NCBI GenBank assembly: GCA_021740585.1
Contig: JAIOZM010000008.1
Coordinates: forward strand, 1 to 64,000
From: Bacteroidales bacterium
Lineage (GTDB): Bacteria > Bacteroidota > Bacteroidia > Bacteroidales > GCA-2748055
Direction of reading: 5' to 3'
DNA: 64,000 nucleotides
Of the stretch, positions 1 to 7,730 are shown piece by piece (the first letter of the stretch is position 1; each line of letters opens with the position of its first letter). The position numbers were made by a program, and so were the translations under genes. The notes under the pieces are model-generated. The model ran no database searches, was not told where the DNA came from, and saw only the letters and a program-made list of their open reading frames with translations.

Positions 1-335
1 TTAAGACTGTAAACAACACATTCTGAAGCTATAAAAATGGTCCCATTTGCTGAAATTGAGATCAGAGGTTTGAATGGGAGGTCAATGTAATCCCAGCTCC
101 GGCCAGTAAAAATTCCAATTTTTTTTGCTGAAGAAAAAATCAATGTCCCATTTGAATCAAAAAAATAATCAGTAACATTTTCAGGGAAAACAGATGTAGG
201 AATAGTTAATTCTGATTGAAACAAGCTATTTTCAAAAGGATTTTTTTTAATTTCGGCATAGGAATTTACTGTCAATATTAATGCTCCCTGTAAAAAAAAG
301 CATAGAAACTTGAACAAACCTTTGATAAAATTCAT
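1..335 (-). CDS. N-terminal part of a secreted protein, cut by the window edge
   Basis: A leftward reading frame starts with ATG at 335-333 and stays open for 111 codons to the window edge. The first residues form a signal peptide (MNFIKGLFKFLCFFLQGALI, then TVNSYAE). The rest has short beta-strand-like stretches with motifs such as FDSNGTLIFSS and GRSWDYIDLP, which resemble the blades of the Reg_prop/two-component-regulator propeller proteins of Bacteroidota. Too little is present to name a family. It is divergent from the universal stress protein gene, and a Bacteroidota-type promoter (376-383) lies about 40 bases upstream of the ATG. Secretion is well supported; the propeller assignment is a guess. 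Confidence 0.6.
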   Translation of the reverse strand, partial: MNFIKGLFKFLCFFLQGALILTVNSYAEIKKNPFENSLFQSELTIPTSVFPENVTDYFFDSNGTLIFSSAKKIGIFTGRSWDYIDLPFKPLISISANGTIFIASECVVYSL

Positions 336-375
336 AACTTGTACCTTTGTTCAGAATTGTTTTTGACCCGATGTT

Positions 376-383
376 CAAAAATA
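376..383 (-). promoter_or_regulatory. Candidate Bacteroidota -7 promoter element (TAnnTTTG)
   Basis: On the minus strand this reads TATTTTTG, an exact match to the Bacteroidota sigma-ABfr -7 consensus TAnnTTTG. A TTG that could serve as the -33 element lies 21 bases further upstream. It sits about 40 bases before the ATG of the leftward gene at the window edge. The match is by eye only, and such AT-rich matches also arise by chance. Confidence 0.35.
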
Positions 384-424
384 ACGAATTAAATAGAATA
401 ATAACAATCTTAAATTGGTAGTTC

Positions 425-1261
425 ATGGAAACCATCATCAAACCAATCATTATACCCTGGGATTTTACTCCTGTAGGAGAAAACGCTCTTGCTTATGCCA
501 AGCTTATTGCTGGAATTCTCAATAGGGAAATAATAGTACTGCATTTAGTTGAGAAAGATGAGGATGTTCTTCCTGCCACAGAGAAACTGGATGCGAAAAT
601 TGAAGAATTGCAGAAGGATATAAAACAAAAATTACATTCTTTGGTTAAAGTGGGGAATATTTTTGACACCATACGCGAGGTGGCACATGAATTTAAGGCA
701 GAAGTGGTTATAATGGGTACCCACGGGAGAAAGGGAATGCAGAAGGTTACCGGGAGTTGGGCATTAAAAGTGATGGCTAATTCTAAAGTTCCCTTTTTAA
801 TCGTTCAGGATAAACCGGGCACGGAAGTATTTAAAAAAATAGTTTTCCCCATCGATTTCAGGAAGGAAAACAAGGAAAAGGTTGCCTCTGTGAGTTATCT
901 TTCTAAACATTATAATTCTAAATTCCTGCTCTTTAAGAGAAAATCTGCCGACAGAACTTTTAAACGACGCTTAGCTTCAAATCTTCTCTACGCTGAAAAT
1001 GTTCTTAAAAACAATAGTGTGGAATACGAAATTCATACTGCACAAGGAAAAAAATCATTTGAAAAGGAACTTATTGATTTTACCAAACAGCAGGAAGCTG
1101 ATATGATTTTAATTCTGGTAACCAGAGATATTGGTTTTCTGGATTATATGATTGCAGCACGGGAGCAATATATTATTGCAAATCCTGAAAGAATTCCTGT
1201 GTACTGTATGAATCCTAAACCTGCTAAAATAGCTTCTGGTTTCAGGGCTTTGGGAGGATAG
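425..1261 (+). CDS. Universal stress protein (UspA family, tandem domains)
   Basis: 278 residues, the usual length for a two-domain cytoplasmic Usp protein. The first domain (about 1-130) begins with the family's hydrophobic strand and PWDFTPVGENAL, and carries the nucleotide-binding loop G98-T-H-G101, with G110-S111 eight residues on, so ATP binding by this half is likely. The second domain (about 137-278) starts with KIVFPIDF but lacks a clear glycine loop and is probably degenerate. Usp proteins are made under starvation and stress; the exact role here is not shown. The gene stands alone, with 255 bases before rdgB. No signal peptide is present. ATG 425 is the first start in the frame. Confidence 0.93.
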   Translation: METIIKPIIIPWDFTPVGENALAYAKLIAGILNREIIVLHLVEKDEDVLPATEKLDAKIEELQKDIKQKLHSLVKVGNIFDTIREVAHEFKAEVVIMGTHGRKGMQKVTGSWALKVMANSKVPFLIVQDKPGTEVFKKIVFPIDFRKENKEKVASVSYLSKHYNSKFLLFKRKSADRTFKRRLASNLLYAENVLKNNSVEYEIHTAQGKKSFEKELIDFTKQQEADMILILVTRDIGFLDYMIAAREQYIIANPERIPVYCMNPKPAKIASGFRALGG

Positions 1262-1516
1262 ATTAAATTTTAATTCTCCTTTAAACATACCATACCGAAT
1301 GTTGAAAATGAAATCGTGAGTGTTGAAAAAGGCTCAGAAAATACCTGTGCCTTCCGGCACAAGCCTGCATAATTCAATATATTACATTAGTACACAGAGT
1401 AAAAAAGTAGACTAAGAGCTTAATATTTTGTATTTTGACCCGTCGAAAGGCCTTCTTTTTTTGTCTTTGTTTTATTTTCTAATTTCACCCCCGGATATTC
1501 ACAAAACAAAAATTTA

Positions 1517-2119
1517 ATGGAACTTATCTTTGCCACCAACAATAAGCACAAATTATCAGAGATTAGAAATGTTATTGGCGATAATTATAAAATTATAGGT
1601 CTGTCTGAGGCGGGAATTGAAGGTGATATACCGGAAGATTATAATACTCTCGAAGAAAATGCTTTCCAAAAGGCAAATTTTATTTATGAAAAATACGGAG
1701 GTAATTGCTTTGCTGATGATACAGGATTAGAGGTAGATGCCTTGGATGGCAGACCTGGCGTGTATTCTGCACGTTATTCCCGGATGGGAGATATTCAGTT
1801 TCCGGAATTGGAAGCGAATAAGGGAAATATTAAGAAATTACTTATAGAATTAGACACTAAGGAACTTCGCACAGCGCGTTTTCGTACTGTTATTGCTTTG
1901 ATTCTGAATGAAAGGAAATATTTATTTGAAGGAATCGTTAATGGTATAATTCTTAAACAACCAAGTGGTAGTGGAGGCTTTGGCTATGACCCTGTATTTC
2001 AGGCTCTTGGATATAAAAAGAGTTTTGCCGAAATGGATATTGAACAAAAGAACAGTATAAGTCACCGGGCCATTGCAACCAGAAAACTAGTAGAATTTTT
2101 GAAAACCTGTACTATGTAA
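1517..2119 (+). CDS. rdgB: XTP/dITP diphosphatase (RdgB/HAM1 family)
   Basis: 200 residues, full length for the family. It hydrolyses non-canonical purine nucleoside triphosphates (dITP, XTP) to monophosphates, which keeps them out of DNA and RNA. Visible signatures are FATNNKHKLSEI at 5-16 (triphosphate binding), the catalytic and metal-binding FADDTGLEVDAL with D67-D68, GVYSARYS at 81-88, SGGFGYDP near 150 and ISHRA near the C-terminus. Cytoplasmic and Mg-dependent by family knowledge. It stands upstream of porZ with 98 bases between them, and no shared regulation is visible. Confidence 0.97.
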   Translation: MELIFATNNKHKLSEIRNVIGDNYKIIGLSEAGIEGDIPEDYNTLEENAFQKANFIYEKYGGNCFADDTGLEVDALDGRPGVYSARYSRMGDIQFPELEANKGNIKKLLIELDTKELRTARFRTVIALILNERKYLFEGIVNGIILKQPSGSGGFGYDPVFQALGYKKSFAEMDIEQKNSISHRAIATRKLVEFLKTCTM

Positions 2120-2217
2120 ATTGATACTAATTGGATATTTGCTTAATTGTTTTATCTATTTTTAGTTCCTGATTGATGTACTAATATTTATTTTTCAACG
2201 TATTATACAAAAAATTT

Positions 2218-4506
2218 ATGCGGAGAGTCATCCCGATTTTGATCATTTTAATAAGTTTTTCCACATCCCTGTTTTCTCAGGATTATTTGGGGAGCTGGAC
2301 AAGTTATTTGCCTTATAATAGCGCCTATAAAATAGCCATAGTGAATAATAAAATATTTTGTTCAACAAACGGGGGACTGTTTTATTATGACGATTCAGAC
2401 AACAGTCTGAATAAATTCTCTAAAGAAAACGGACTTTCTGATTCTGATATTTCAACCATTGCTTATTCAAAAACAAATGATGTGTTGATAATTGCCTATG
2501 CCAATGCAAATCTCGATTTGGTATACGGGAATACAATTTTTAACCTGCCCGACATAAAAAGGAAAGCTATTTTGGGCGACAAGAATATATATTCTGTTTA
2601 TTTTTTAAACGATAAGGCATATCTGGCTTGTGGATTCGGAATTGTTGTAATCGATCTGCTTAAGAAAGAGATAAAGGAAACCTATTATATTGGACTTAAT
2701 GGTGAACAAATAAAAGTAAACACAGTTTCGTCAAATGATGAATTCATTTTTGCAGGAACAGATGAAGGATTATTTTATGCCGACCTGAATTCTGCAAACC
2801 TGATTGATTTTAACAACTGGTATAAACATACCAAATTCTCAAATTCAAACGATATAATATCTTCTTTGGCAGCAGAGAATGGGACGGTGTTTTTGGTTTG
2901 GAGAAGCACATCAGCAGGTGAAGATTCAATTTATTATAACAGGAACGGCAGCTGGGAACCCTACCCATATTTTCAACGAAGTATTATTCAATCTATTGCC
3001 TGTAATAATGCGCGTTTGGTAGTTTGTTCGAGATACGATTTAGATGTAATTAACGAAACGGGTCAGGTAGTGAAGCATATGTATGTTGGAAACCCTGCTT
3101 GTGCTAATTATGACGATAATGATGTTATGTGGATTGCTGATAAAGCGGTTGGTTTAATTAAAAACCCTGGTGGGGGAGAGAAAATTAATTTAGTTCCTGA
3201 AGGTCCGGCCGGGCTTAGTATTGCCGGCATGACATTTTCGAAGGGAAAGTTACTGGGCGTAGCCGGAGGAACCACTGCCTCATGGAATAATTTGTTTAGT
3301 ATTGCCGAGCTTTATGAATATGAAAATAAGGATTGGACAAACTGGAGAAACGACAGCATTAAAGATTTGATAGCAGTAAAAATTGATCCATTGGATAATG
3401 ATCATTATTTCGCAGCCTCATGGGGATATGGTTTGCTGGAATTCAGAAATGGGGAATTACAAAATGTATTTAAAGGCGAACCCAGCAGCCTGCAAACTGT
3501 AATACCGGGTAACTATTATCGTTTAGGGGGACTTGATTTCGACCGGGAAGGGAATTTATGGATAGCAAATGGGGGCACAGCTAAACCTTTATCCGTTTAT
3601 AAAACTAACGGAGAGTGGAAATCTTTTGATATTGCAAGTGCCGTAAACGCTCCAAATATGGCTGATATAATCGTTACTGAAAACAATCATAAGTGGATTA
3701 TTCTTCAAGGTGGAAAAGGTTTATTCGTTTTCGATGATAAAAATACCATAGAAAATGAAGATGATGATGAGTGGAAGAAACTGTCTATTGTTGACAGAAA
3801 CGGAGGGGTAATTACCAATGAAGTCTATTCCATTGCCGAAGACCGGGATGGAAATATCTGGGTGGGAACAAATCAGGGTCCTGTCATTTATTATAGTCCC
3901 TATCGCGTTTTTTCTGAAAGTAATTTCTATGCACAACAAATTATTATACCTCGGAACGATGGCTCAGGTTTTGGTGATCCACTGCTGGGAACAGAAAGTA
4001 TTACCAGCATTAAAGTTGATGGAGCTAACCGTAAATGGCTTGGCACCGCCGGAGGTGGAGTCTATCTTGTATCTGATGACGGTTTGGATGAGATCCATGA
4101 ATTTAATACCGAAAACAGCCCATTGCTGTCGAATACAATAACCGACATTGAAATTGACGATAAAACCGGCGAGGTATTTTTTGGGACTGAAAGCGGAATT
4201 ATCTCATACATTGGGGATGCCACTCTGCCCGATGATGTTTTCTCCGATGTTTATGTTTTTCCCAATCCGGTTCGGGAGGATTATTTTGGCGACATTGTTA
4301 TTTCAGGCTTGATTGAAAATACATTTGTTAAAGTAACAGATCTTAATGGAAATATAGTTTTCGAAACAACTTCATTGGGAGGTCAGGCTCTGTGGGATGG
4401 TTTTAATTATGCAGGTGACAGGGTGGCGACAGGCGTTTATCTTGTCTTTTGTACTTCAGAAGACGGCTTACTGACAACAGTAACAAAACTCTTATTTATT
4501 CATTAA
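2218..4506 (+). CDS. porZ: Type IX secretion system component PorZ
   Basis: 762 residues with an N-terminal signal peptide (1-21, ending SLFSQ). The mature N-terminus (YLGSWTSYLPYNSAYKI) and repeated blades containing motifs such as GNIWVGTNQGPV and NRKWLGTAGGGVYLV match the PorZ pattern of two beta-propellers. The last 80 residues are a T9SS type A sorting domain (VFPNPVRED, then GVYLV). By family knowledge PorZ is part of the cell-surface attachment complex that processes T9SS cargo and links it to anionic lipopolysaccharide. The gene ends one base before the recO start, a porZ-recO order that I recall from other Bacteroidota. It is probably the T9SS element serving the sorted enzymes elsewhere in this window. 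Confidence 0.87.
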   Translation: MRRVIPILIILISFSTSLFSQDYLGSWTSYLPYNSAYKIAIVNNKIFCSTNGGLFYYDDSDNSLNKFSKENGLSDSDISTIAYSKTNDVLIIAYANANLDLVYGNTIFNLPDIKRKAILGDKNIYSVYFLNDKAYLACGFGIVVIDLLKKEIKETYYIGLNGEQIKVNTVSSNDEFIFAGTDEGLFYADLNSANLIDFNNWYKHTKFSNSNDIISSLAAENGTVFLVWRSTSAGEDSIYYNRNGSWEPYPYFQRSIIQSIACNNARLVVCSRYDLDVINETGQVVKHMYVGNPACANYDDNDVMWIADKAVGLIKNPGGGEKINLVPEGPAGLSIAGMTFSKGKLLGVAGGTTASWNNLFSIAELYEYENKDWTNWRNDSIKDLIAVKIDPLDNDHYFAASWGYGLLEFRNGELQNVFKGEPSSLQTVIPGNYYRLGGLDFDREGNLWIANGGTAKPLSVYKTNGEWKSFDIASAVNAPNMADIIVTENNHKWIILQGGKGLFVFDDKNTIENEDDDEWKKLSIVDRNGGVITNEVYSIAEDRDGNIWVGTNQGPVIYYSPYRVFSESNFYAQQIIIPRNDGSGFGDPLLGTESITSIKVDGANRKWLGTAGGGVYLVSDDGLDEIHEFNTENSPLLSNTITDIEIDDKTGEVFFGTESGIISYIGDATLPDDVFSDVYVFPNPVREDYFGDIVISGLIENTFVKVTDLNGNIVFETTSLGGQALWDGFNYAGDRVATGVYLVFCTSEDGLLTTVTKLLFIH

Positions 4507-4507
4507 A

Positions 4508-5227
4508 ATGCTTGAAAAAACAAAAGGAATCATTCTTCAAAATATTAAATATGGCGACACAAGTTTAATATGTCATGTTTATACTGAAAATTTTGGAAGA
4601 AAATCCTTCATGTTTAAAGGGGTAAGAACCAAAAAATCGAGACTCAAATCCAACCTCTTACAGAATCTGTTCGTCCTTAATTTTGAAATTTATTATAAGG
4701 AGGGGAGGGATCTTTTACTGGTGAAAGAATTCTCAAATTCCATAAGTTTTAACGATTTTCCTTATAATCCGGTTAAAAGTTCACAAGCCTTATTTCTTTC
4801 TGAAATCCTTTCAAAATGTCTTCAGGAGGAGGTGTCGAACTCAGCCATGTTCAACTTTTTAATCAGCTCAATTGAATACTTTGATTTGCATAGCAAGATT
4901 GCAAATTTTCATCTGGCTTTTCTCATGAAATTAACCCCTTTTCTGGGCATTTTGCCTTCAACCTTAAACAAGACTGATCAGATATTTTTTGATTTAAGAG
5001 ATGGCGCTTTTGTTGATGCAGAGCCGGTTCACCTTGAATATTCAGATAAAAACCTGTCTGCTATTCTGTTTCAGTTTTATAATCTTAATTACGACGATTC
5101 CTTAGAAATAAAGTTAAGCAGGGTTCAGCGAAATGCCTTACTGGATCAAATTCTGAAGTTTTATACCATTCATCATTACAAACTCGACAATTTGAAAAGT
5201 CTGGAGGTACTAAGAGAATTATATTAG
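4508..5227 (+). CDS. recO: DNA repair protein RecO
   Basis: 239 residues. The N-terminal OB-fold is recognisable (KTKGIILQNIKYGDTSLI, then VYTENFGRKSFMFKGVR), followed by the helical RecO C-terminal domain. RecO anneals single strands and, with RecR, loads RecA on SSB-coated DNA in the RecFOR pathway. The four-cysteine zinc motif seen in some RecO proteins is absent, as is common in Bacteroidota. The ATG lies one base after the porZ stop, so the two are very likely cotranscribed. It is convergent with the S41 protease, with only 22 bases between the stops. Confidence 0.93.
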   Translation: MLEKTKGIILQNIKYGDTSLICHVYTENFGRKSFMFKGVRTKKSRLKSNLLQNLFVLNFEIYYKEGRDLLLVKEFSNSISFNDFPYNPVKSSQALFLSEILSKCLQEEVSNSAMFNFLISSIEYFDLHSKIANFHLAFLMKLTPFLGILPSTLNKTDQIFFDLRDGAFVDAEPVHLEYSDKNLSAILFQFYNLNYDDSLEIKLSRVQRNALLDQILKFYTIHHYKLDNLKSLEVLRELY

Positions 5228-5249
5228 ATCCGGAATGAGATTTAACTTG

Positions 5250-6893
5250 TTACTTATCAAATAGTTTCTCGGCCTCCAATAAGGTTTTATCTATGGGTCG
5301 GATAATAGGATAGAAGCCATCGTTATCCATTATATTTCTTGCGATGTAAGCCTTTAACTGGGTGGAGATAATCAAACGGGAAATTTCAATTTCTTTATAA
5401 TCTGGTTTAACTCCTTTTTCACTGGCATAAGCAATAAACTCTTTGAAGTAAGAAGATTTGTCGAGATATTTTTCAAGGCTTTTAAGATCTTTACTTGCCA
5501 TTAACTGAGTGCGGTGATCATCGGTATAATCGAAAGCAAAACGATAAATAAGTCCTAAATTTCTTACCCGGCTAAAATATGCACTTGTTCCAATAGTGTC
5601 GATTGGAATAAAAATATCCGGCATTATTCCGCCACCCCCATATACAACTTTACCCTGTTCGGTAATATATTTAAGCGTATCGCTAAAATGAATGCTATCG
5701 GAATTTTCAAACTCATGATTTACAAAACGATCGTGAATATCGCTGTAATAATCTTCTTTGTCTTCATTATAAGGCTTTTGGATACTTCTGCCTGTAGGTG
5801 TATAATACCTTGCAATGGTGAGTCTTAAAGCCGAACCATCTTTAAACTCGATTTGTTCCTGAACCAGGCCTTTTCCAAAAGAGCGACGTCCGATAATGGT
5901 TCCGCGGTCATTATCCTGAATAGCTCCCGCAAGGATTTCGCTGGCGGATGCCGAAAATTCATCGATGAGAATTATTAATTCATCTTCTTTACATATTCCT
6001 TTAGAGCTCGACCTGAACTCATGCTTAGGTCTGGATTTTCCCTGGGTATAAACAATTAATTTGCCTTCACTCAGAAACTGATCTGCAATATTAATAGCCG
6101 GATCCATGAGGCCACCTCCGTTTCCTCTAAGGTCAAGAATGAGACGGGTCATGCCCTGTTTATGCAATTTATCTATTCCCTCAATAAATTCATTATAAGT
6201 TGTTTGAGCAAAAGTGCTGATTTTCAGGTATCCTATTTCATCAGTTATCATATAGGCTACATCAACCGAATACAGGGGAATATCATCACGGGTAATTTCA
6301 AACTCCAGTAATTTTTTTTCGCCTCTTCGTGAAATGCTTACTTTTACGGTTGTTCCTTTCGGGCCTTTAAGCATTTTTACAATTTCGTCACTGGGAATAT
6401 TCTTTCCGGCAACCAGAGAATCGTCAACCATTATAATTCGGTCACCGGGCATCAAACCTACAATTTCTGAAGGTCCGTTAGGAATGGTATTAATAACAGC
6501 AATGGTATCATTTATCATATTAAACTGAATGCCGATTCCGCTGAAATTCCCTGTTAGAGGTTCATTAAATCTTTGAAGGTCGGGTGCCGGAATGTAAATG
6601 GAATGGGGATCAAGTTTTTCTACCAGAGGAGGAATGGCGGCTTCAGTTAACACAGAAAGATCTACGGTATCGACATATTCATTTTCAATATAACTTAAAA
6701 TGGTAGAAATTTTATTGTTCCGGGGAAGGAGAGAAAAGCTAAGCTCGCCATTATCGCCTTCTTTCATTTTATTAAAAAGGGAAGGGAGAGGTTTTGTTTT
6801 TGAATAATTCGATCCGTACCAATTTCCAATAAGAATACCTGTTATTAATAAAAGGGAGAATAGGAGGGGGAGGATATATTTTTTTGGAGTCAT
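5250..6893 (-). CDS. S41-family C-terminal processing peptidase with PDZ domain
   Basis: 547 residues. A membrane segment at about 8-24 acts as signal anchor or signal peptide, putting the protein in the periplasm. A PDZ domain follows (about 115-195, with GIGIQF and GLMPGDRIIMVDD), then the S41 core: DLRGNGGG at 254-261, SASASE with probable nucleophile S316, and the general-base lysine K341 in GKGLVQ, 25 residues later, the spacing of the Ser-Lys dyad in Prc/CtpA. It is a full-length, apparently active tail-specific protease that trims or degrades exported proteins. It lies 20 bases downstream of the dCMP deaminase gene in the same direction, so the two probably form an operon. Confidence 0.95.
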   Translation of the reverse strand: MTPKKYILPLLFSLLLITGILIGNWYGSNYSKTKPLPSLFNKMKEGDNGELSFSLLPRNNKISTILSYIENEYVDTVDLSVLTEAAIPPLVEKLDPHSIYIPAPDLQRFNEPLTGNFSGIGIQFNMINDTIAVINTIPNGPSEIVGLMPGDRIIMVDDSLVAGKNIPSDEIVKMLKGPKGTTVKVSISRRGEKKLLEFEITRDDIPLYSVDVAYMITDEIGYLKISTFAQTTYNEFIEGIDKLHKQGMTRLILDLRGNGGGLMDPAINIADQFLSEGKLIVYTQGKSRPKHEFRSSSKGICKEDELIILIDEFSASASEILAGAIQDNDRGTIIGRRSFGKGLVQEQIEFKDGSALRLTIARYYTPTGRSIQKPYNEDKEDYYSDIHDRFVNHEFENSDSIHFSDTLKYITEQGKVVYGGGGIMPDIFIPIDTIGTSAYFSRVRNLGLIYRFAFDYTDDHRTQLMASKDLKSLEKYLDKSSYFKEFIAYASEKGVKPDYKEIEISRLIISTQLKAYIARNIMDNDGFYPIIRPIDKTLLEAEKLFDK

Positions 6894-6913
6894 CGGATCA
6901 ATATTTTAAAGAT

Positions 6914-7339
6914 TTATTCTTCTATGGGAAAGTGAAACACACTAATTCCTGCACGTTCTAATAATTTCAAGCCTTCATTCAAATGATAAAGTTCGGAAAA
7001 TACCACCCGGGTAATCCCTGCCTGAATAATTAATTTTGAACATTCTATGCAAGGAGAAGTGGTAACATAAAGGGTACTTTGCTCGCTTGAATTATTAGAT
7101 TTCGCCACTTTAGTTATTGCATTTGCCTCAGCATGAAGCACATAGGGCTTGGTTTTATTATTTTCGTCCTCACAATTATTCTCAAAGCCCTCAGGAGTCC
7201 CGTTATAGCCATCAGAAATAATCATTTTTTCTTTTACCAGAAGGGCGCCCACCTGTCTCCGTTTACAATAAGAATTCTGTGCCCAGATTTTAGCCATCTG
7301 GAGGTATCTTTTATCGAATTTCAATTGTTTTTCGTCCAC
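6914..7339 (-). CDS. dCMP deaminase family protein
   Basis: 141 residues, cytoplasmic. The zinc site of the cytidine/deoxycytidylate deaminase fold is complete: H69-A-E71 (HAEANAI) and C97-x-x-C100 (PCIEC), with E71 as proton shuttle. The N-terminal YLQMAKIWAQNSYCKRRQVGA and the GYNGTPEGFENNCED loop are typical of dCMP deaminases, which convert dCMP to dUMP for dTMP synthesis; a ComE-like deaminase is the alternative. The start is GTG at 7339; no ATG lies further upstream in frame. A TATCTTTG promoter-like element is 27 bases upstream. It heads a two-gene operon with the S41 protease. Confidence 0.93.
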   Translation of the reverse strand: MDEKQLKFDKRYLQMAKIWAQNSYCKRRQVGALLVKEKMIISDGYNGTPEGFENNCEDENNKTKPYVLHAEANAITKVAKSNNSSEQSTLYVTTSPCIECSKLIIQAGITRVVFSELYHLNEGLKLLERAGISVFHFPIEE

Positions 7340-7366
7340 TTTGCGGATTTTTTTTATTCAGAAGAG

Positions 7367-7374
7367 CAAAGATA
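7367..7374 (-). promoter_or_regulatory. Candidate Bacteroidota -7 promoter element (TAnnTTTG)
   Basis: The minus strand reads TATCTTTG, an exact TAnnTTTG match, 27 bases before the GTG start of the dCMP deaminase gene. No convincing -33 TTTG is present, so the call rests on one element and good placement. Confidence 0.35.
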
Positions 7375-7448
7375 ATATAAATCTATGAATATGATAGAAG
7401 TTGAGGGAATGTAAAGCAGGGGGAATAAAAAAATGATTTTTCCACCTG

Positions 7449-7524
7449 ACACTTCCACTAAAAAACAAAAACCCACGCTGAATTGACGTTCCAGGCGGGT
7501 TTATTTTTTTGTATACTGAAGTGT
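7449..7524 (-). terminator. Nested inverted repeat, probable terminator of the PL7 lyase gene
   Basis: An outer perfect 7-base repeat (ACACTTC at 7449-7455, GAAGTGT at 7518-7524) encloses an inner AAACCC/GGGTTT stem (7469-7474 and 7497-7502) flanked by A- and T-runs. Read leftward, the inner stem is followed by a T-rich tract, so it can work as an intrinsic terminator for the PL7 gene ending at 7731. The T-run on the other side means it could also act rightward. Confidence 0.5.
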
Positions 7525-7730
7525 TGACGTTTTTTTCGGAAAAGTTGTAATTGACACATATTATGAGGATTAGGGAATTGATTTTTGACTCATTTTATCC
7601 ATTAATAGTCGCAATACAACTTCCTACCAGCTGCAATTTTTGAAAAGACCTTTGGCCGCATCCATCAGGTGTGTGTAGAAAAAGGAATGCTTGATTATTA
7701 TACACTAGTTACTGGTGCTGGCAAATATTT

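Larger units (their letters stand above)
7340..7730. other. Intergenic region with promoter, hairpin and a possible coding remnant
   Basis: 391 bases without a supportable intact gene. It holds the candidate dCMP-deaminase promoter (7367-7374), a strong hairpin (7449-7524) that probably ends the leftward PL7 transcript, and, on the plus strand from about 7609, an open stretch with no start codon reading FLPAAIFEKTFGRIHQVCVEKGML in pieces, which might be a transposase remnant. Nothing else is recognisable. Confidence 0.5.

Noticed and set aside
1346-1361. Small hairpin TGTGCC-TTCC-GGCACA after the universal stress protein gene
   Set aside because: Only six pairs and no T-run, 85 bases after the stop; could be chance, so not listed as a terminator.
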